The translations under genes and the position numbers were made by a program. Shown here in pieces: positions 1 to 7,050 of a stretch of 7,803 bases of DNA (positions within the stretch are counted from its first letter, which is position 1; each line of letters starts with the position of its first letter). Source of the stretch: Flavobacteriaceae bacterium (GTDB taxonomy: Bacteria > Bacteroidota > Bacteroidia > Flavobacteriales > Flavobacteriaceae); assembly GCA_013003145.1 (NCBI GenBank), contig JABDLH010000294.1, positions 1 to 7,803 of the forward strand. The letters are read 5' to 3'. Under the pieces are notes generated by a model. It ran no database searches. It saw only the letters and a program-made list of their open reading frames with translations, and had not been told where the DNA came from.

Positions 1-479
1 ATACAAGTTTTGCATCTGTCTATGTATACCCATTAGTTGATGACAGCATAGAAATTGAGATTAATCCCGCAGATATATAAATAACTACAGCAAGATCCAG
101 TGGAGCCGGTGGACAAAACGTTAATAAAGTAGAGACCAAGGTCCAATTAACCCATAAACCAACAGGTATTCAAATATCCTGTTCAGAAACCCGCTCTCAA
201 CACGATAACAGAGAACGTGCTCTACAAATGTTGAAATCACAATTGTATGAAATTGAACATCAAAAGCAAATGGAACAACGTGATGATATTGAAGCCGGTA
301 AAATGAAAATTGAATGGGGTAGTCAAATTCGTAATTATGTGATGCATCCTTATAAGCTAGTAAAAGATGTGAGGTCAGGGCATGAAACAGGAAATGTAGA
401 TGCTGTGATGGACGGGGCTTTAGATCCTTTCCTGAAAGCGTACCTGATGATGGCCGGGCAGAAAGAAGAAGAGATCTAA
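1..479 (+). CDS. prfB: Peptide chain release factor 2, C-terminal part, interrupted by an in-frame TAA
   Basis: RF2 recognises UGA and UAA stop codons in the ribosomal A site and triggers peptidyl-tRNA hydrolysis. The frame enters from the left edge (first full codon at 3) and reads [14 protein letters not shown], then INPADI, then TAA at 78-80, then [18 protein letters not shown]. The GGQ catalytic tripeptide is encoded at 108-116. The typical RF2 tail follows ([18 protein letters not shown], then [11 protein letters not shown]) and ends at TAA 477-479. Homology is continuous in the same frame on both sides of the internal TAA, so this is a nonsense codon, not a frameshift; family members usually carry a Glu or similar residue there. 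No ATG, GTG or TTG lies in frame between the stop and ATG 228, so a restart product would be 83 residues and lack GGQ. The codon-recognition (SPF-type) part lies outside the window. Bases 1-360 are about 36% GC and 361-480 about 46%. Identity is very secure. Whether the gene is functional, decayed or wrongly sequenced cannot be told from here. Confidence 0.9.
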
Positions 480-494
480 ACTTAGAACAAACAC

Positions 495-836
495 ATGATC
501 AAAATATATCACAACCCCCGCTGCAGGAAGTCCAGGGAAGGCTTAGCTATACTTGAAAATAGCGGCGAGTCATTCGAAATAATCCGGTACCTGGATGAAC
601 CTCTGAATGAGAAGCAGCTATCCGATCTGCTGCAAGCCCTAGGCATCCCCGCGGAGCAATTGGTTCGTAAAAATGAAGCCATATGGAAAAGTGACTTTAA
701 AGGAAAATCGCTGAGCGAGAAAGAGACCATAAGTGCCATGGTGGCTCATCCTAAATTGATAGAACGCCCTATCGTCGTTAAAGATGGGAAGGCAGTTATC
801 GGCAGGCCTGCCGAAAAAATTCATGAAATACTCTGA
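495..836 (+). CDS. arsC: Arsenate reductase, ArsC/glutaredoxin-dependent type
   Basis: This 113-residue protein belongs to the ArsC/Spx thioredoxin-fold family, which reduces arsenate to arsenite through a single active-site cysteine and glutathione/glutaredoxin or equivalent thiols. The N-terminus MIKIYHNPRCRKSR carries the family motif, with catalytic Cys10 and a CX3R spacing to Arg14. The three arginines that bind oxyanion in E. coli ArsC (R60, R94, R107) have matches at R58 (LVRKN), R91 (ERPIVV) and R104 (IGRPAEKI). The length is short compared with the 141-residue plasmid enzyme but normal for chromosomal homologues. It starts 15 bases after prfB on the same strand and may be cotranscribed. 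No arsenite pump or ArsR regulator is visible, so a general redox role is as likely as arsenic resistance. It ends with TGA, so UGA is used as a stop in this genome. Confidence 0.9.
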   Translation: MIKIYHNPRCRKSREGLAILENSGESFEIIRYLDEPLNEKQLSDLLQALGIPAEQLVRKNEAIWKSDFKGKSLSEKETISAMVAHPKLIERPIVVKDGKAVIGRPAEKIHEIL

Positions 837-890
837 TTATAAACGCCTAAAAGTAGCGGGCTCATAATGGGTTTTTTCATTTAACAAACA

Positions 891-915
891 TTTAACCAAA
901 GTTGGTTAAACCAAC
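891..915. promoter_or_regulatory. Two overlapping palindromes, operator-like
   Basis: Positions 891-899 (TTTAACCAA) and 902-910 (TTGGTTAAA) form a perfect 9-base inverted repeat around AG. The right half is reused: 901-907 (GTTGGTT) pairs with 909-915 (AACCAAC) around one A. AACCAA/TTGGTT therefore occurs three times in 25 bases, in alternating orientation. The element lies 35 bases before the start of the exported-protein gene and 54 bases after arsC, where the promoter of the receptor operon should be. This is the geometry of a dimeric repressor or activator site. The tiny spacers argue against an RNA hairpin. I could not place a clean TAnnTTTG element nearby, and the regulator is unknown. 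The rest of the 837-949 gap holds only AT-rich DNA with a T-run at 872-877. Confidence 0.5.
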
Positions 916-949
916 ATTGTTCATCTTAATCATACATCCGTTAAACATC

Positions 950-1426
950 ATGAAGAACTGTAGACTTTCACTCCTGACCCTTGTATTTGTAATACTCAGT
1001 ATAAGCTGGGTTGAAGCCCAATATGGTTACGGCAACAGCGGTCGCTACGGAAGGCAGCGAAGTGGCCTCCCCAGGGGACCGGAGCCAAAACAGGAAGAAG
1101 TTAAACCTCTTACAGCAGAAGAGATCGTTGCGGAACAGATGCCCCAGATCATGGAGGTTGTTCCCTTGAACGCTTTTGAAGAGGCCGTGGTAAGTTCTAT
1201 CCTGACCAAGTATGTCCAGCAAAGCATCGAGCTCCGTATCCTGGGGCTTGAGCCTGACAAAATGAGGGAAGGAATGGAAAAGATCCGCACTAACCAGAAA
1301 GCAGAATTAGAAGCCGGTTTACCGGAAGATAAGTTTGCTGCACTGATGGATCTGCAGGAAAATGGGTTTAAGAAAGCGAAACAAAAGAACAAGAAAAAAA
1401 AGAAGGGCAAAAAGCCTAAAGACTAA
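950..1426 (+). CDS. Exported 158-residue protein with Lys-rich tail, function unknown
   Basis: I do not recognise a named family. Residues 1-23 form a signal peptide (MKNC, a hydrophobic core to about 20, then VEA before Q24), so the product is probably periplasmic. After it come a Gly/Tyr/Arg-rich stretch (24-43), a proline/charged linker (44-53), and a predicted all-helical body (55-140) containing LTAEEIVAEQMPQI and LPEDKFAALMDLQ. The tail at 141-158 is almost all lysine. The small helical periplasmic design with an LT-type start loosely resembles Spy/CpxP-like chaperones, but this is only a guess. I chose ATG 950 over an upstream in-frame TTG at 902 because the signal peptide begins cleanly there and the TTG lies inside the palindrome. 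The stop is 8 bases before the receptor gene, so the two are almost certainly one transcript. An 8-A run at 1394-1401 encodes part of the tail. Confidence 0.8.
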   Translation: MKNCRLSLLTLVFVILSISWVEAQYGYGNSGRYGRQRSGLPRGPEPKQEEVKPLTAEEIVAEQMPQIMEVVPLNAFEEAVVSSILTKYVQQSIELRILGLEPDKMREGMEKIRTNQKAELEAGLPEDKFAALMDLQENGFKKAKQKNKKKKKGKKPKD

Positions 1427-1434
1427 AAACTAAG

Positions 1435-3927
1435 ATGAACAATAAGCTACTTACCTACCTACTCCTATTTACTTCTTTGACATTCGGAATCGCCCAGAAC
1501 GGCAGAGGACCCAACCAGATCACTATCACTGGGAAGGTGCTGGATAAAGACAACGGCTTACCCCTGGAATATGCCACCCTTGTGCTCCAGAGCATCGACA
1601 ACCCCGGCCAGGTAACAGGAGGCATCACTGATACAGACGGAAATTTCTCGGTAGAGACCAGACCCGGCAACTACAACATCAGTGTTGAATATATCTCCTA
1701 CAAAACATACAGATTAAACAACCAGGAACTGAATTCTTCCCGGGATCTGGGAACGATCCGGATCGGGATAGATGTGGAACAACTACAAGCGGTAGAAGTG
1801 GTTGGAGAAAAAACCACCGTAGAGGTGCGACTGGACAAAAAAGTCTACAATATCGGGAAAGACCTTACTACCAGTGGAGCTACGATCTCTGATGCTCTTA
1901 ATAATGTTCCTTCCGTAAACGTAGATGTGGAAGGAAGTATCAGTCTTCGGGGAAACGATAATGTCAGAATCCTTATCAACGGGAAACCTTCCGCCCTGGC
2001 GGGTTTTGGTTCTACTGATGCCCTGAGGCAGCTACCTGCAGACGCCATTGAAAAGGTAGAAGTGATTACCAGCCCGTCTGCTCGTTATGATGCCGAAGGA
2101 ACAGCAGGAATACTTAACATCGTACTCCGAAAAGAAAAAACACTGGGCTTTAATGGCTCGGTCAATGTATTTGCCGGTTACCCGAACCAAAGCGGGGTTA
2201 CGGTAAATGCCAACCTCCGTACCGATAAGTTCAACATCTTTAATACCACCGGGGTACGGTACCGGGAATCCCCGGGAAATGCTTTCTTTGACAATACCTA
2301 TACTTCCGGAAGCTTTGATCGTATCCTGGAGGAGCGGGATTACGACCGCAGTGGTAAGAACTTTAACACCAATCTTGGGATGGAGTATTTTCTTTCCGAG
2401 AACTCTTCGATAACCGGTAGTTTCTTTATGCGTTTCTCTGATGGAGACGACACCACGGATAACAGCAACAGCCGCTTTAATAATGGCACCCTGGACAGCC
2501 GTACTTTTCGAGTGGAAGAAGAACTGGAGGATGATGAAAGCTACCAGATTTCATTAAACTACACTAAGGATTTTAATGATGATGGTCATAAACTTACAGC
2601 AGATTTTCAATATTCCACAGGGAATGAAATTGAAACTGCCAGGATAGAGGAAAACAGCATCTTCCCGGACAGTGAGTTAATTGTACGCGAAAATGTCATC
2701 AACGATGAAGAAGAAAAGGAATACCTTATCCAGGCCGACTACGTATTGCCCATAGGCGAAAATGCCCAATTTGAAGCCGGGTACCGGGGTACCCTGGAAA
2801 ATACGATTACAGACTACCAGCTGGATTCCCTGGACCAGTCCAGCGGAAATTTCGTCACCAACCGAAACCTAACCAATAAGTTCACTTATGATGAAAACGT
2901 ACACGCCATCTACACCCAGTATGGGAATAAATTTGGTGACTTTTCATTCCTGCTGGGGCTGCGCTTAGAAAGCACCCAGCTGATCGGGAAACTGGAATCC
3001 GAGTTTGACAGTGAAGCCCTGGAGGAAGAACTCGGGGTAGATGTGGACGTCAATTTTGATAAGAATTACCTCGGCCTCTTCCCTACCCTTAACCTGATCT
3101 ACGAGATCGGTGAAATGGAACAGATATCCTTGGGATATAACCGTAGGATCAACAGGCCCAGGGGATGGTTTATCAACCCTTTTCCTTCCAGGTCCAGCCG
3201 GACTAATATTTTCCAGGGAAACCCGGACCTGGACCCCTCCTTTGCCAATGCTTTTGATCTTGGATACCTGAAACGCTGGAAAGAAATCACCCTGACCAGT
3301 TCTGTCTATTACCAGAAAGAGACCAATTCTTTTGAGCGGGTACAGGAACAGACCGGGCAGACCACCACGGATGGCATAGAGATCGTCAGGACAATTCCTA
3401 TCAACCTGGCGACCAATGAACGGATAGGTGCCGAAGCCGGCGTACTTTACAGCCCAACGCGCTGGTTGCGTCTTAACAGTAGTTTTAACCTGTTCCGCTT
3501 TTCTTCGGAAGGTGTTTTTAACGGGGTAGATTACGGTACAGTAAACACGAGCTGGTTTGCACGGTTGAGTTCAAAAGTGTCCCTACCCGCCAAGATAGAC
3601 CTACAGACCAATGCCTTCTACAGGGGTCCTTCTCAGAATGCGCAGACAGAATCTGAAGGGATCTTCTCCCTAAATGTCGCCATGAGCAAGGATATCTTTA
3701 ATGACAATGGTACTATTTCATTAAATGTGAGTGATTTGCTCAATTCCAGGAAAAGAAGATCATTTACAGAAACTGACTTCTTCACCTCTAACAGTGAGTT
3801 CCAGTGGAGGGAACGTTCTTTTACCCTTGCTTTTATTTACCGCTTTAACGAAAAGAAGAAACGCAACGGCCAGGGCAGGGATAATTACGGAGATGATGAA
3901 GAATTTGAAGGCGGAGGATCAAAATAA
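1435..3927 (+). CDS. TonB-dependent outer-membrane receptor (outer membrane beta-barrel family)
   Basis: This 830-residue outer-membrane protein has the Bacteroidota receptor layout: signal peptide 1-20 (to GIA, then QNGRG), a carboxypeptidase-regulatory-like beta-sandwich at about 29-112 (ITGKVLDKDNGLPLEYA, then TDTDGNFSV), a plug at about 130-235 (ISDALNNVPSVNV, LRGNDNVRILINGKPS, SPSARYDAEGTAGILNIVLRK), and a long beta-barrel from about 240 to 814. The barrel ends in an aromatic strand (FTLAFIYRF) followed by a soluble tail that is first basic (NEKKKR) and then acidic and Gly-rich to the C-terminus. TonB-ExbBD would energise such a receptor, but many members of this subfamily have no known ligand. 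There is no SusD-type lipoprotein partner, so it is not a classical polysaccharide-utilisation pair. It sits 8 bases after the exported-protein gene and is followed by a strong terminator, which gives a two-gene operon. Substrate unknown. Confidence 0.9.
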   Translation: MNNKLLTYLLLFTSLTFGIAQNGRGPNQITITGKVLDKDNGLPLEYATLVLQSIDNPGQVTGGITDTDGNFSVETRPGNYNISVEYISYKTYRLNNQELNSSRDLGTIRIGIDVEQLQAVEVVGEKTTVEVRLDKKVYNIGKDLTTSGATISDALNNVPSVNVDVEGSISLRGNDNVRILINGKPSALAGFGSTDALRQLPADAIEKVEVITSPSARYDAEGTAGILNIVLRKEKTLGFNGSVNVFAGYPNQSGVTVNANLRTDKFNIFNTTGVRYRESPGNAFFDNTYTSGSFDRILEERDYDRSGKNFNTNLGMEYFLSENSSITGSFFMRFSDGDDTTDNSNSRFNNGTLDSRTFRVEEELEDDESYQISLNYTKDFNDDGHKLTADFQYSTGNEIETARIEENSIFPDSELIVRENVINDEEEKEYLIQADYVLPIGENAQFEAGYRGTLENTITDYQLDSLDQSSGNFVTNRNLTNKFTYDENVHAIYTQYGNKFGDFSFLLGLRLESTQLIGKLESEFDSEALEEELGVDVDVNFDKNYLGLFPTLNLIYEIGEMEQISLGYNRRINRPRGWFINPFPSRSSRTNIFQGNPDLDPSFANAFDLGYLKRWKEITLTSSVYYQKETNSFERVQEQTGQTTTDGIEIVRTIPINLATNERIGAEAGVLYSPTRWLRLNSSFNLFRFSSEGVFNGVDYGTVNTSWFARLSSKVSLPAKIDLQTNAFYRGPSQNAQTESEGIFSLNVAMSKDIFNDNGTISLNVSDLLNSRKRRSFTETDFFTSNSEFQWRERSFTLAFIYRFNEKKKRNGQGRDNYGDDEEFEGGGSK

Positions 3928-3954
3928 CAATCCTACCTAACTTCTTAAAACGAC

Positions 3955-3981
3955 AAAAGGCCTTGAAAAAGGCCTTTTTTT
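3955..3981 (+). terminator. Rho-independent terminator of the receptor operon
   Basis: A perfect 10-base-pair stem (AAAAGGCCTT at 3955-3964 with AAGGCCTTTT at 3969-3978) closes a GAAA tetraloop and runs into a T-tract at 3975-3981. It lies 27 bases after the receptor stop. The opposite strand has a shorter run of four Ts, so the hairpin may also stop the convergent small gene that ends at 4005. Confidence 0.9.
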
Positions 3982-4004
3982 ATATCTGTAATACGCAGCT
4001 CGCT

Positions 4005-4181
4005 TTATTGTTGAGCGCGCTTCGCTTTTTTAGCTTCACGCTTTTCTTTCCAAATTTCCAGGAGATTTCCTCCTAACCAATAAGGGACTACAAAAAGCAA
4101 CAGGAACATCATTAACCAGAAACCAATGGTTAATATGGTTGCAAATGCTAAAAATCCCAGGTATTGATCGAATTCAAACAT
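4005..4181 (-). CDS. Small membrane protein, 58 residues, function unknown
   Basis: Read from ATG at 4181 down to TAA at 4005-4007, the product begins MFEFDQYLGFLAFATILTIG, continues FWLMMFLLLFVVPYWLGG, and ends EIWKEKREAKKAKRAQQ. Residues 8-38 are strongly hydrophobic, enough for one long or two short membrane segments. The last 15 residues are very basic, which by the positive-inside rule puts the C-terminus in the cytoplasm. A good flavobacterial promoter stands 20 bases before the start codon and a terminator hairpin lies past the stop, so this is a self-contained transcription unit divergent from fumC. I cannot name a family. Its position beside fumC gives no firm hint of a metabolic role. 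The clean coding pattern, promoter and charge layout make it a real gene despite its size. Confidence 0.75.
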   Translation of the reverse strand: MFEFDQYLGFLAFATILTIGFWLMMFLLLFVVPYWLGGNLLEIWKEKREAKKAKRAQQ

Positions 4182-4200
4182 AATATTATTCTTTGCGGAA

Positions 4201-4232
4201 CAAAGATACTTTGATTTTTATAAAAAGCGCAA
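4201..4232 (-). promoter_or_regulatory. Flavobacterial-type promoter for the 58-residue protein
   Basis: On the minus strand, TATCTTTG (4208-4201) matches the Bacteroidota -7 consensus TAnnTTTG, and a TTG (4232-4230) lies 21 bases upstream, within the known 17-23 spacing of the -33 element. The start codon follows 19 bases after the -7 box. An 8-base inverted repeat (4210-4217 with 4231-4238) fills the spacer between the two boxes. Confidence 0.7.
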
Positions 4233-4280
4233 ATCAAAAAGCGAAAAAAATGCTGGCCTGTCATTTTGAATCCGCCTCCA

Positions 4281-4312
4281 CTGGAATTTATGGCCCCAAA
4301 GCGCTACATTTG
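4281..4312 (+). promoter_or_regulatory. fumC: Probable promoter of fumC
   Basis: TACATTTG at 4305-4312 matches the -7 consensus TAnnTTTG. At the expected distance (21 bases) the -33 position reads CTG (4281-4283) instead of TTG; the nearest exact TTG (4266-4268) is 36 bases away, which is too far. The -7 box lies 24 bases before the ATG, so the leader would be short. Confidence 0.55.
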
Positions 4313-4336
4313 TAAGTACACAAAACAGCCTGAATT

Positions 4337-5752
4337 ATGAGTTTTCGAATAGAGAAAGATACCATGGGCGAGGTAAAAGTCCCGTCTGATAAATACTGGG
4401 GGGCACAGACAGAGCGCTCCAGGAATAATTTTAAGATCGGTCCGTCGGGTTCCATGCCCCTGGACATCATTTACGGCTTCGCATACCTGAAGAAAGCAGC
4501 TGCTTTTACCAACTGCGAACTCGGCGTATTATCCGAAGAAAAACGTGACCTGATCGCCAAAGTCTGCGATGAGATCCTCAATGGCCAACACGATGACCAG
4601 TTTCCACTGGTGATCTGGCAGACCGGCTCCGGGACACAAAGCAATATGAATGTGAACGAGGTGATCGCGAACCGAGCCCAGGAATTGGCCGGCAAAAAGA
4701 TCGGGGAAGGCGAGAAAGCGATTCAGCCAAACGATGACGTTAACAAATCCCAATCGTCTAACGACACCTTCCCAACCGGTATGCATATCGCTGCCTATAA
4801 AAAAATTATGGAGGTGACCTTACCGGGTTTGATCAAGCTCCGTAATACACTAAAGGACAAATCGACCGAATTTGCAGATTGTGTAAAGATCGGCCGTACC
4901 CACCTGATGGATGCCACTCCCCTCACCCTGGGGCAGGAATTCTCCGGTTATGTATCCCAGTTAGACCACGGGATCAAAGCCTTAAAGAATACCCTGGATC
5001 ACCTGGCAGAACTTGCCCTGGGTGGTACTGCCGTTGGGACCGGGCTGAATACCCCAAAAGGATATGACGTGCTGGTAGCCAAGTATATTGCAGAATTCAC
5101 TGGTCTTCCTTTCAGGACCGCAGAAAATAAATTTGAGGCCCTGGCGGCCCATGATGCATTTGTGGAAACCCATGGAGCATTAAAACAGCTGGCCGTTTCC
5201 CTGAATAAGATCGCCAATGATATCCGGATGATGGCCTCGGGACCAAGATCGGGTATTGGGGAGATCATCATACCGGCAAACGAACCGGGTAGTTCTATCA
5301 TGCCAGGCAAGGTGAATCCTACCCAATGCGAAGCACTGACCATGGTTTGTGCCCAGGTAATGGGTAACGATGTGGGGATCACTATTGGAGGAACACAGGG
5401 TCATTATGAACTCAATGTCTTTAAGCCCATGATGGCAGCGAGCCTGCTGCAGTCTGCACAGCTGTTGGGCGATGCGTGTATCAGTTTTGACACCCATTGC
5501 GCGAGCGGTATTGAGCCTAATGAAAAAGTGATTAAACAGCTGCTGAACAATTCACTGATGCTGGTCACCGCACTGAATACCAAGATCGGGTATTACAAGG
5601 CAGCCGAAATTGCAAATACCGCACATAAGAACGGTACCACTTTAAGGGAAGAGGCAGTACGCTTAGGCTATGTAACCGAAGAGGAATACGATGCATGGGT
5701 ACGCCCGGAAGATATGGTAGGGAGTATGCCGACGGAAAAATCTTCGAATTAG
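4337..5752 (+). CDS. fumC: Fumarate hydratase, class II
   Basis: This is the oxygen-stable, iron-free fumarase that interconverts fumarate and L-malate in the cytoplasmic TCA cycle; the family is homotetrameric. The 471-residue length is typical. Visible active-site segments, in order: [12 protein letters not shown] (97-108), [12 protein letters not shown] (136-147), [15 protein letters not shown] with catalytic-region His189 (E. coli His188), and the fumarase/aspartase signature [13 protein letters not shown] at 318-330 with the catalytic serine loop at Ser319-Ser320. These, together with the N-terminal [19 protein letters not shown], separate it from aspartase, argininosuccinate lyase and adenylosuccinate lyase; class II fumarase is strongly favoured over aspartase by overall sequence. 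All key residues are present and the frame is intact. It is a single-gene unit with its own -7 box and a terminator hairpin after the TAG stop. Confidence 0.97.
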   Translation: MSFRIEKDTMGEVKVPSDKYWGAQTERSRNNFKIGPSGSMPLDIIYGFAYLKKAAAFTNCELGVLSEEKRDLIAKVCDEILNGQHDDQFPLVIWQTGSGTQSNMNVNEVIANRAQELAGKKIGEGEKAIQPNDDVNKSQSSNDTFPTGMHIAAYKKIMEVTLPGLIKLRNTLKDKSTEFADCVKIGRTHLMDATPLTLGQEFSGYVSQLDHGIKALKNTLDHLAELALGGTAVGTGLNTPKGYDVLVAKYIAEFTGLPFRTAENKFEALAAHDAFVETHGALKQLAVSLNKIANDIRMMASGPRSGIGEIIIPANEPGSSIMPGKVNPTQCEALTMVCAQVMGNDVGITIGGTQGHYELNVFKPMMAASLLQSAQLLGDACISFDTHCASGIEPNEKVIKQLLNNSLMLVTALNTKIGYYKAAEIANTAHKNGTTLREEAVRLGYVTEEEYDAWVRPEDMVGSMPTEKSSN

Positions 5753-5773
5753 TTGAGGTACAACTTTTAAATG

Positions 5774-5805
5774 AAAAAAGGGATAATCGTCAGATTATCC
5801 CTTTT
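5774..5805. terminator. Bidirectional terminator between fumC and the coiled-coil protein gene
   Basis: A perfect 13-base-pair stem (AAAAGGGATAATC at 5776-5788 with GATTATCCCTTTT at 5793-5805) encloses a GTCA loop. An A-run of six at 5774-5779 and the T-run at 5802-5805 give U-tracts in both directions. It lies 21 bases after fumC and 22 bases after the stop of the convergent gene, so it serves both. Confidence 0.9.
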
Positions 5806-5827
5806 CTTATGTTTGGTCAACTATGAT

Positions 5828-6715
5828 TTACTTCAAAGTGAACTTAGATGTTCCAAGTAATTTCAGGTTATCGTCATAAACGTTTACCATGTAGTTACCT
5901 TCTTTGAAATCTCCTGAAGGCTTGTTGATGTAATCACATACATCCAGGTTCTTGTTCTCATAGTAGAAGTTAGTGCTCTTGCTGAAGGTCACAGTATTTC
6001 CTTCTTCGTTGTTCTTAGTCTGGGCCCCACCAAGTACATTACCTTGTGGATCCAGTACCTCGATCAGGAACTCACGGTCACCGGCTTCGGCGATCACGTT
6101 ATCTGCTACAGTAAAACATACCTTGAACTTGTCTGTCCTGTTAGCCCTGGAAGTTGAAACCAGTTTCCCGTTGTTTCTTTCCTTAACAGCATCTACATTG
6201 AACTTGTTCAGGTTAAGAGCAGATCCTCTTTCAACAGCATCAGCCAACTGGGTGTTCTGAACGACTAAAGAATCGTTAAATACAGTTTGTTTTTCCAGTT
6301 CTACGTAAGTACTGTCTCTTTGCATAGCGATCAGGGTGTTAGACTGCTTTAACGAGTCTACCTGGCGCAATAACTCTTCGCGCTCTTCTTTCAGCACGTT
6401 AACTTGTCTCCTGTAACGAGAAAGTGCAGAAATATCAGCTTTCATGGTTTGTACAGAATCGATGTACTTAGCGATCCTGTCCCTGGCAGCAACCAACTCT
6501 TCATTAGTGGCATTGCTTTCCAGGATAGCTTTGTCATATTCAGACTTCAAGCTGGTCAGGTCATCAACTACCAATTCTTTTTCTTGAGTAAGAATCTCGG
6601 TAGTCTTTTTCTTGTCCTGATACAGGGTAACTGTATAGATGATGGTTCCTAATAAGACCACCCCAAGCAGACCTGCTATCACTTTTAATCCGTTGTTACT
6701 TTTAGTTTCAGTCAT
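5828..6715 (-). CDS. Membrane-anchored coiled-coil protein, function unknown
   Basis: This 295-residue protein has a short polar N-terminus (1-10), one membrane segment (about 11-31, IAGLLGVVLLGTIIYTV), a long charged coiled coil (about 33-165, rich in Glu, Lys, Leu and Ser), and a C-terminal beta-rich domain (about 185-295) with cysteines at 200 (KVCFTV) and 260 (LDVCDYI). Lack of a cleavage site suggests a signal anchor with the coiled coil and the beta domain in the periplasm, where the two cysteines could form a disulphide. Related flavobacterial proteins are often labelled chromosome partitioning proteins, but there is no Walker ATPase motif here, so I do not use that name. It is transcribed alone towards fumC. 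The start at 6715 is chosen because the polar residues directly precede the membrane segment. No clear TAnnTTTG box was found upstream; the nearest, TACTTTTC, has one mismatch. Confidence 0.8.
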   Translation of the reverse strand: MTETKSNNGLKVIAGLLGVVLLGTIIYTVTLYQDKKKTTEILTQEKELVVDDLTSLKSEYDKAILESNATNEELVAARDRIAKYIDSVQTMKADISALSRYRRQVNVLKEEREELLRQVDSLKQSNTLIAMQRDSTYVELEKQTVFNDSLVVQNTQLADAVERGSALNLNKFNVDAVKERNNGKLVSTSRANRTDKFKVCFTVADNVIAEAGDREFLIEVLDPQGNVLGGAQTKNNEEGNTVTFSKSTNFYYENKNLDVCDYINKPSGDFKEGNYMVNVYDDNLKLLGTSKFTLK

Positions 6716-7050
6716 AGTGTAAAAATTAACTTTAGTATTTACCTTTTCAGAGAAAAGTATTTGTTTGTATCAGTCTATATACGTGTTAACTATCTTTTTA
6801 GATTTTTTCCGATAAAATTTTTCAATTCAAGGGGTCATAATTTATATGGTCCCACGACCCTCTGTCTCTATATTGTGTTAACTTTAAGGGTATCCCTGGG
6901 AGCAAGTAAAGTAGAGCTCAACTGAAAGGACCTTATTTTACTGGGTTTCCGGGCTGTTCTTATCCTTTACTTCAATAAAGTTCACTAAGGGGCTGCAAGA
7001 GCAGTCGAGGATTTAAAAAAATTAATCAGCAATAAAAAAAACCACTGAAT
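6716..7050. other. AT-rich intergenic region between divergent genes, no gene seen
   Basis: This 335-base gap separates the divergent coiled-coil and MBL lipoprotein genes and should hold both promoters. I found no ORF above about a dozen codons after an ATG, no tRNA-like fold and no strong hairpin. It contains a direct repeat GTGTTAACT (6783-6791 and 6875-6883) and a second, TTAACTTTA (6726-6734 and 6878-6886), sharing the TTAACT core. There is also a weak GGGTC/GACCC pairing around 6831-6859. No consensus TAnnTTTG box with a properly spaced TTG was visible in either direction, so the regulatory content is unresolved. Confidence 0.5.

Noticed and set aside
78..80. Selenocysteine or programmed frameshift as the cause of the prfB interruption
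   Set aside because: The codon is TAA, not TGA, and the frame is identical on both sides. The classic prfB frameshift is near the 5' end, outside this window.
228..479. Independent 83-residue gene starting at ATG 228
   Set aside because: It is the tail of RF2 without the GGQ loop, in the same frame as the upstream homology.
841..880. Possible terminator after arsC ending in a T-run
   Set aside because: The bases before the T-run do not form a stable stem; only weak G-U pairing with an impossibly short loop.
902..949. Upstream in-frame TTG start adding 16 residues to the exported protein
   Set aside because: The extension would precede a normal signal peptide that begins at ATG 950, and the TTG lies inside the palindrome.
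1396..1402. A AAA AAG slippery heptamer, in frame, near the end of the exported-protein gene
   Set aside because: It falls in a lysine-codon run; a -1 shift would only swap the last few residues for EGQKA and stop at 1417-1419. I saw no downstream stimulatory structure.
1045..1410. Minus-strand open frame of 121 codons opposite the exported-protein gene
   Set aside because: Its Phe-rich start is the complement of the lysine tail, and no promoter or conserved motif supports it.
4999..5497. Long minus-strand open frames inside fumC
   Set aside because: They overlap a fully conserved fumarase coding frame and their translations resemble no protein; they are shadows of its codon use.
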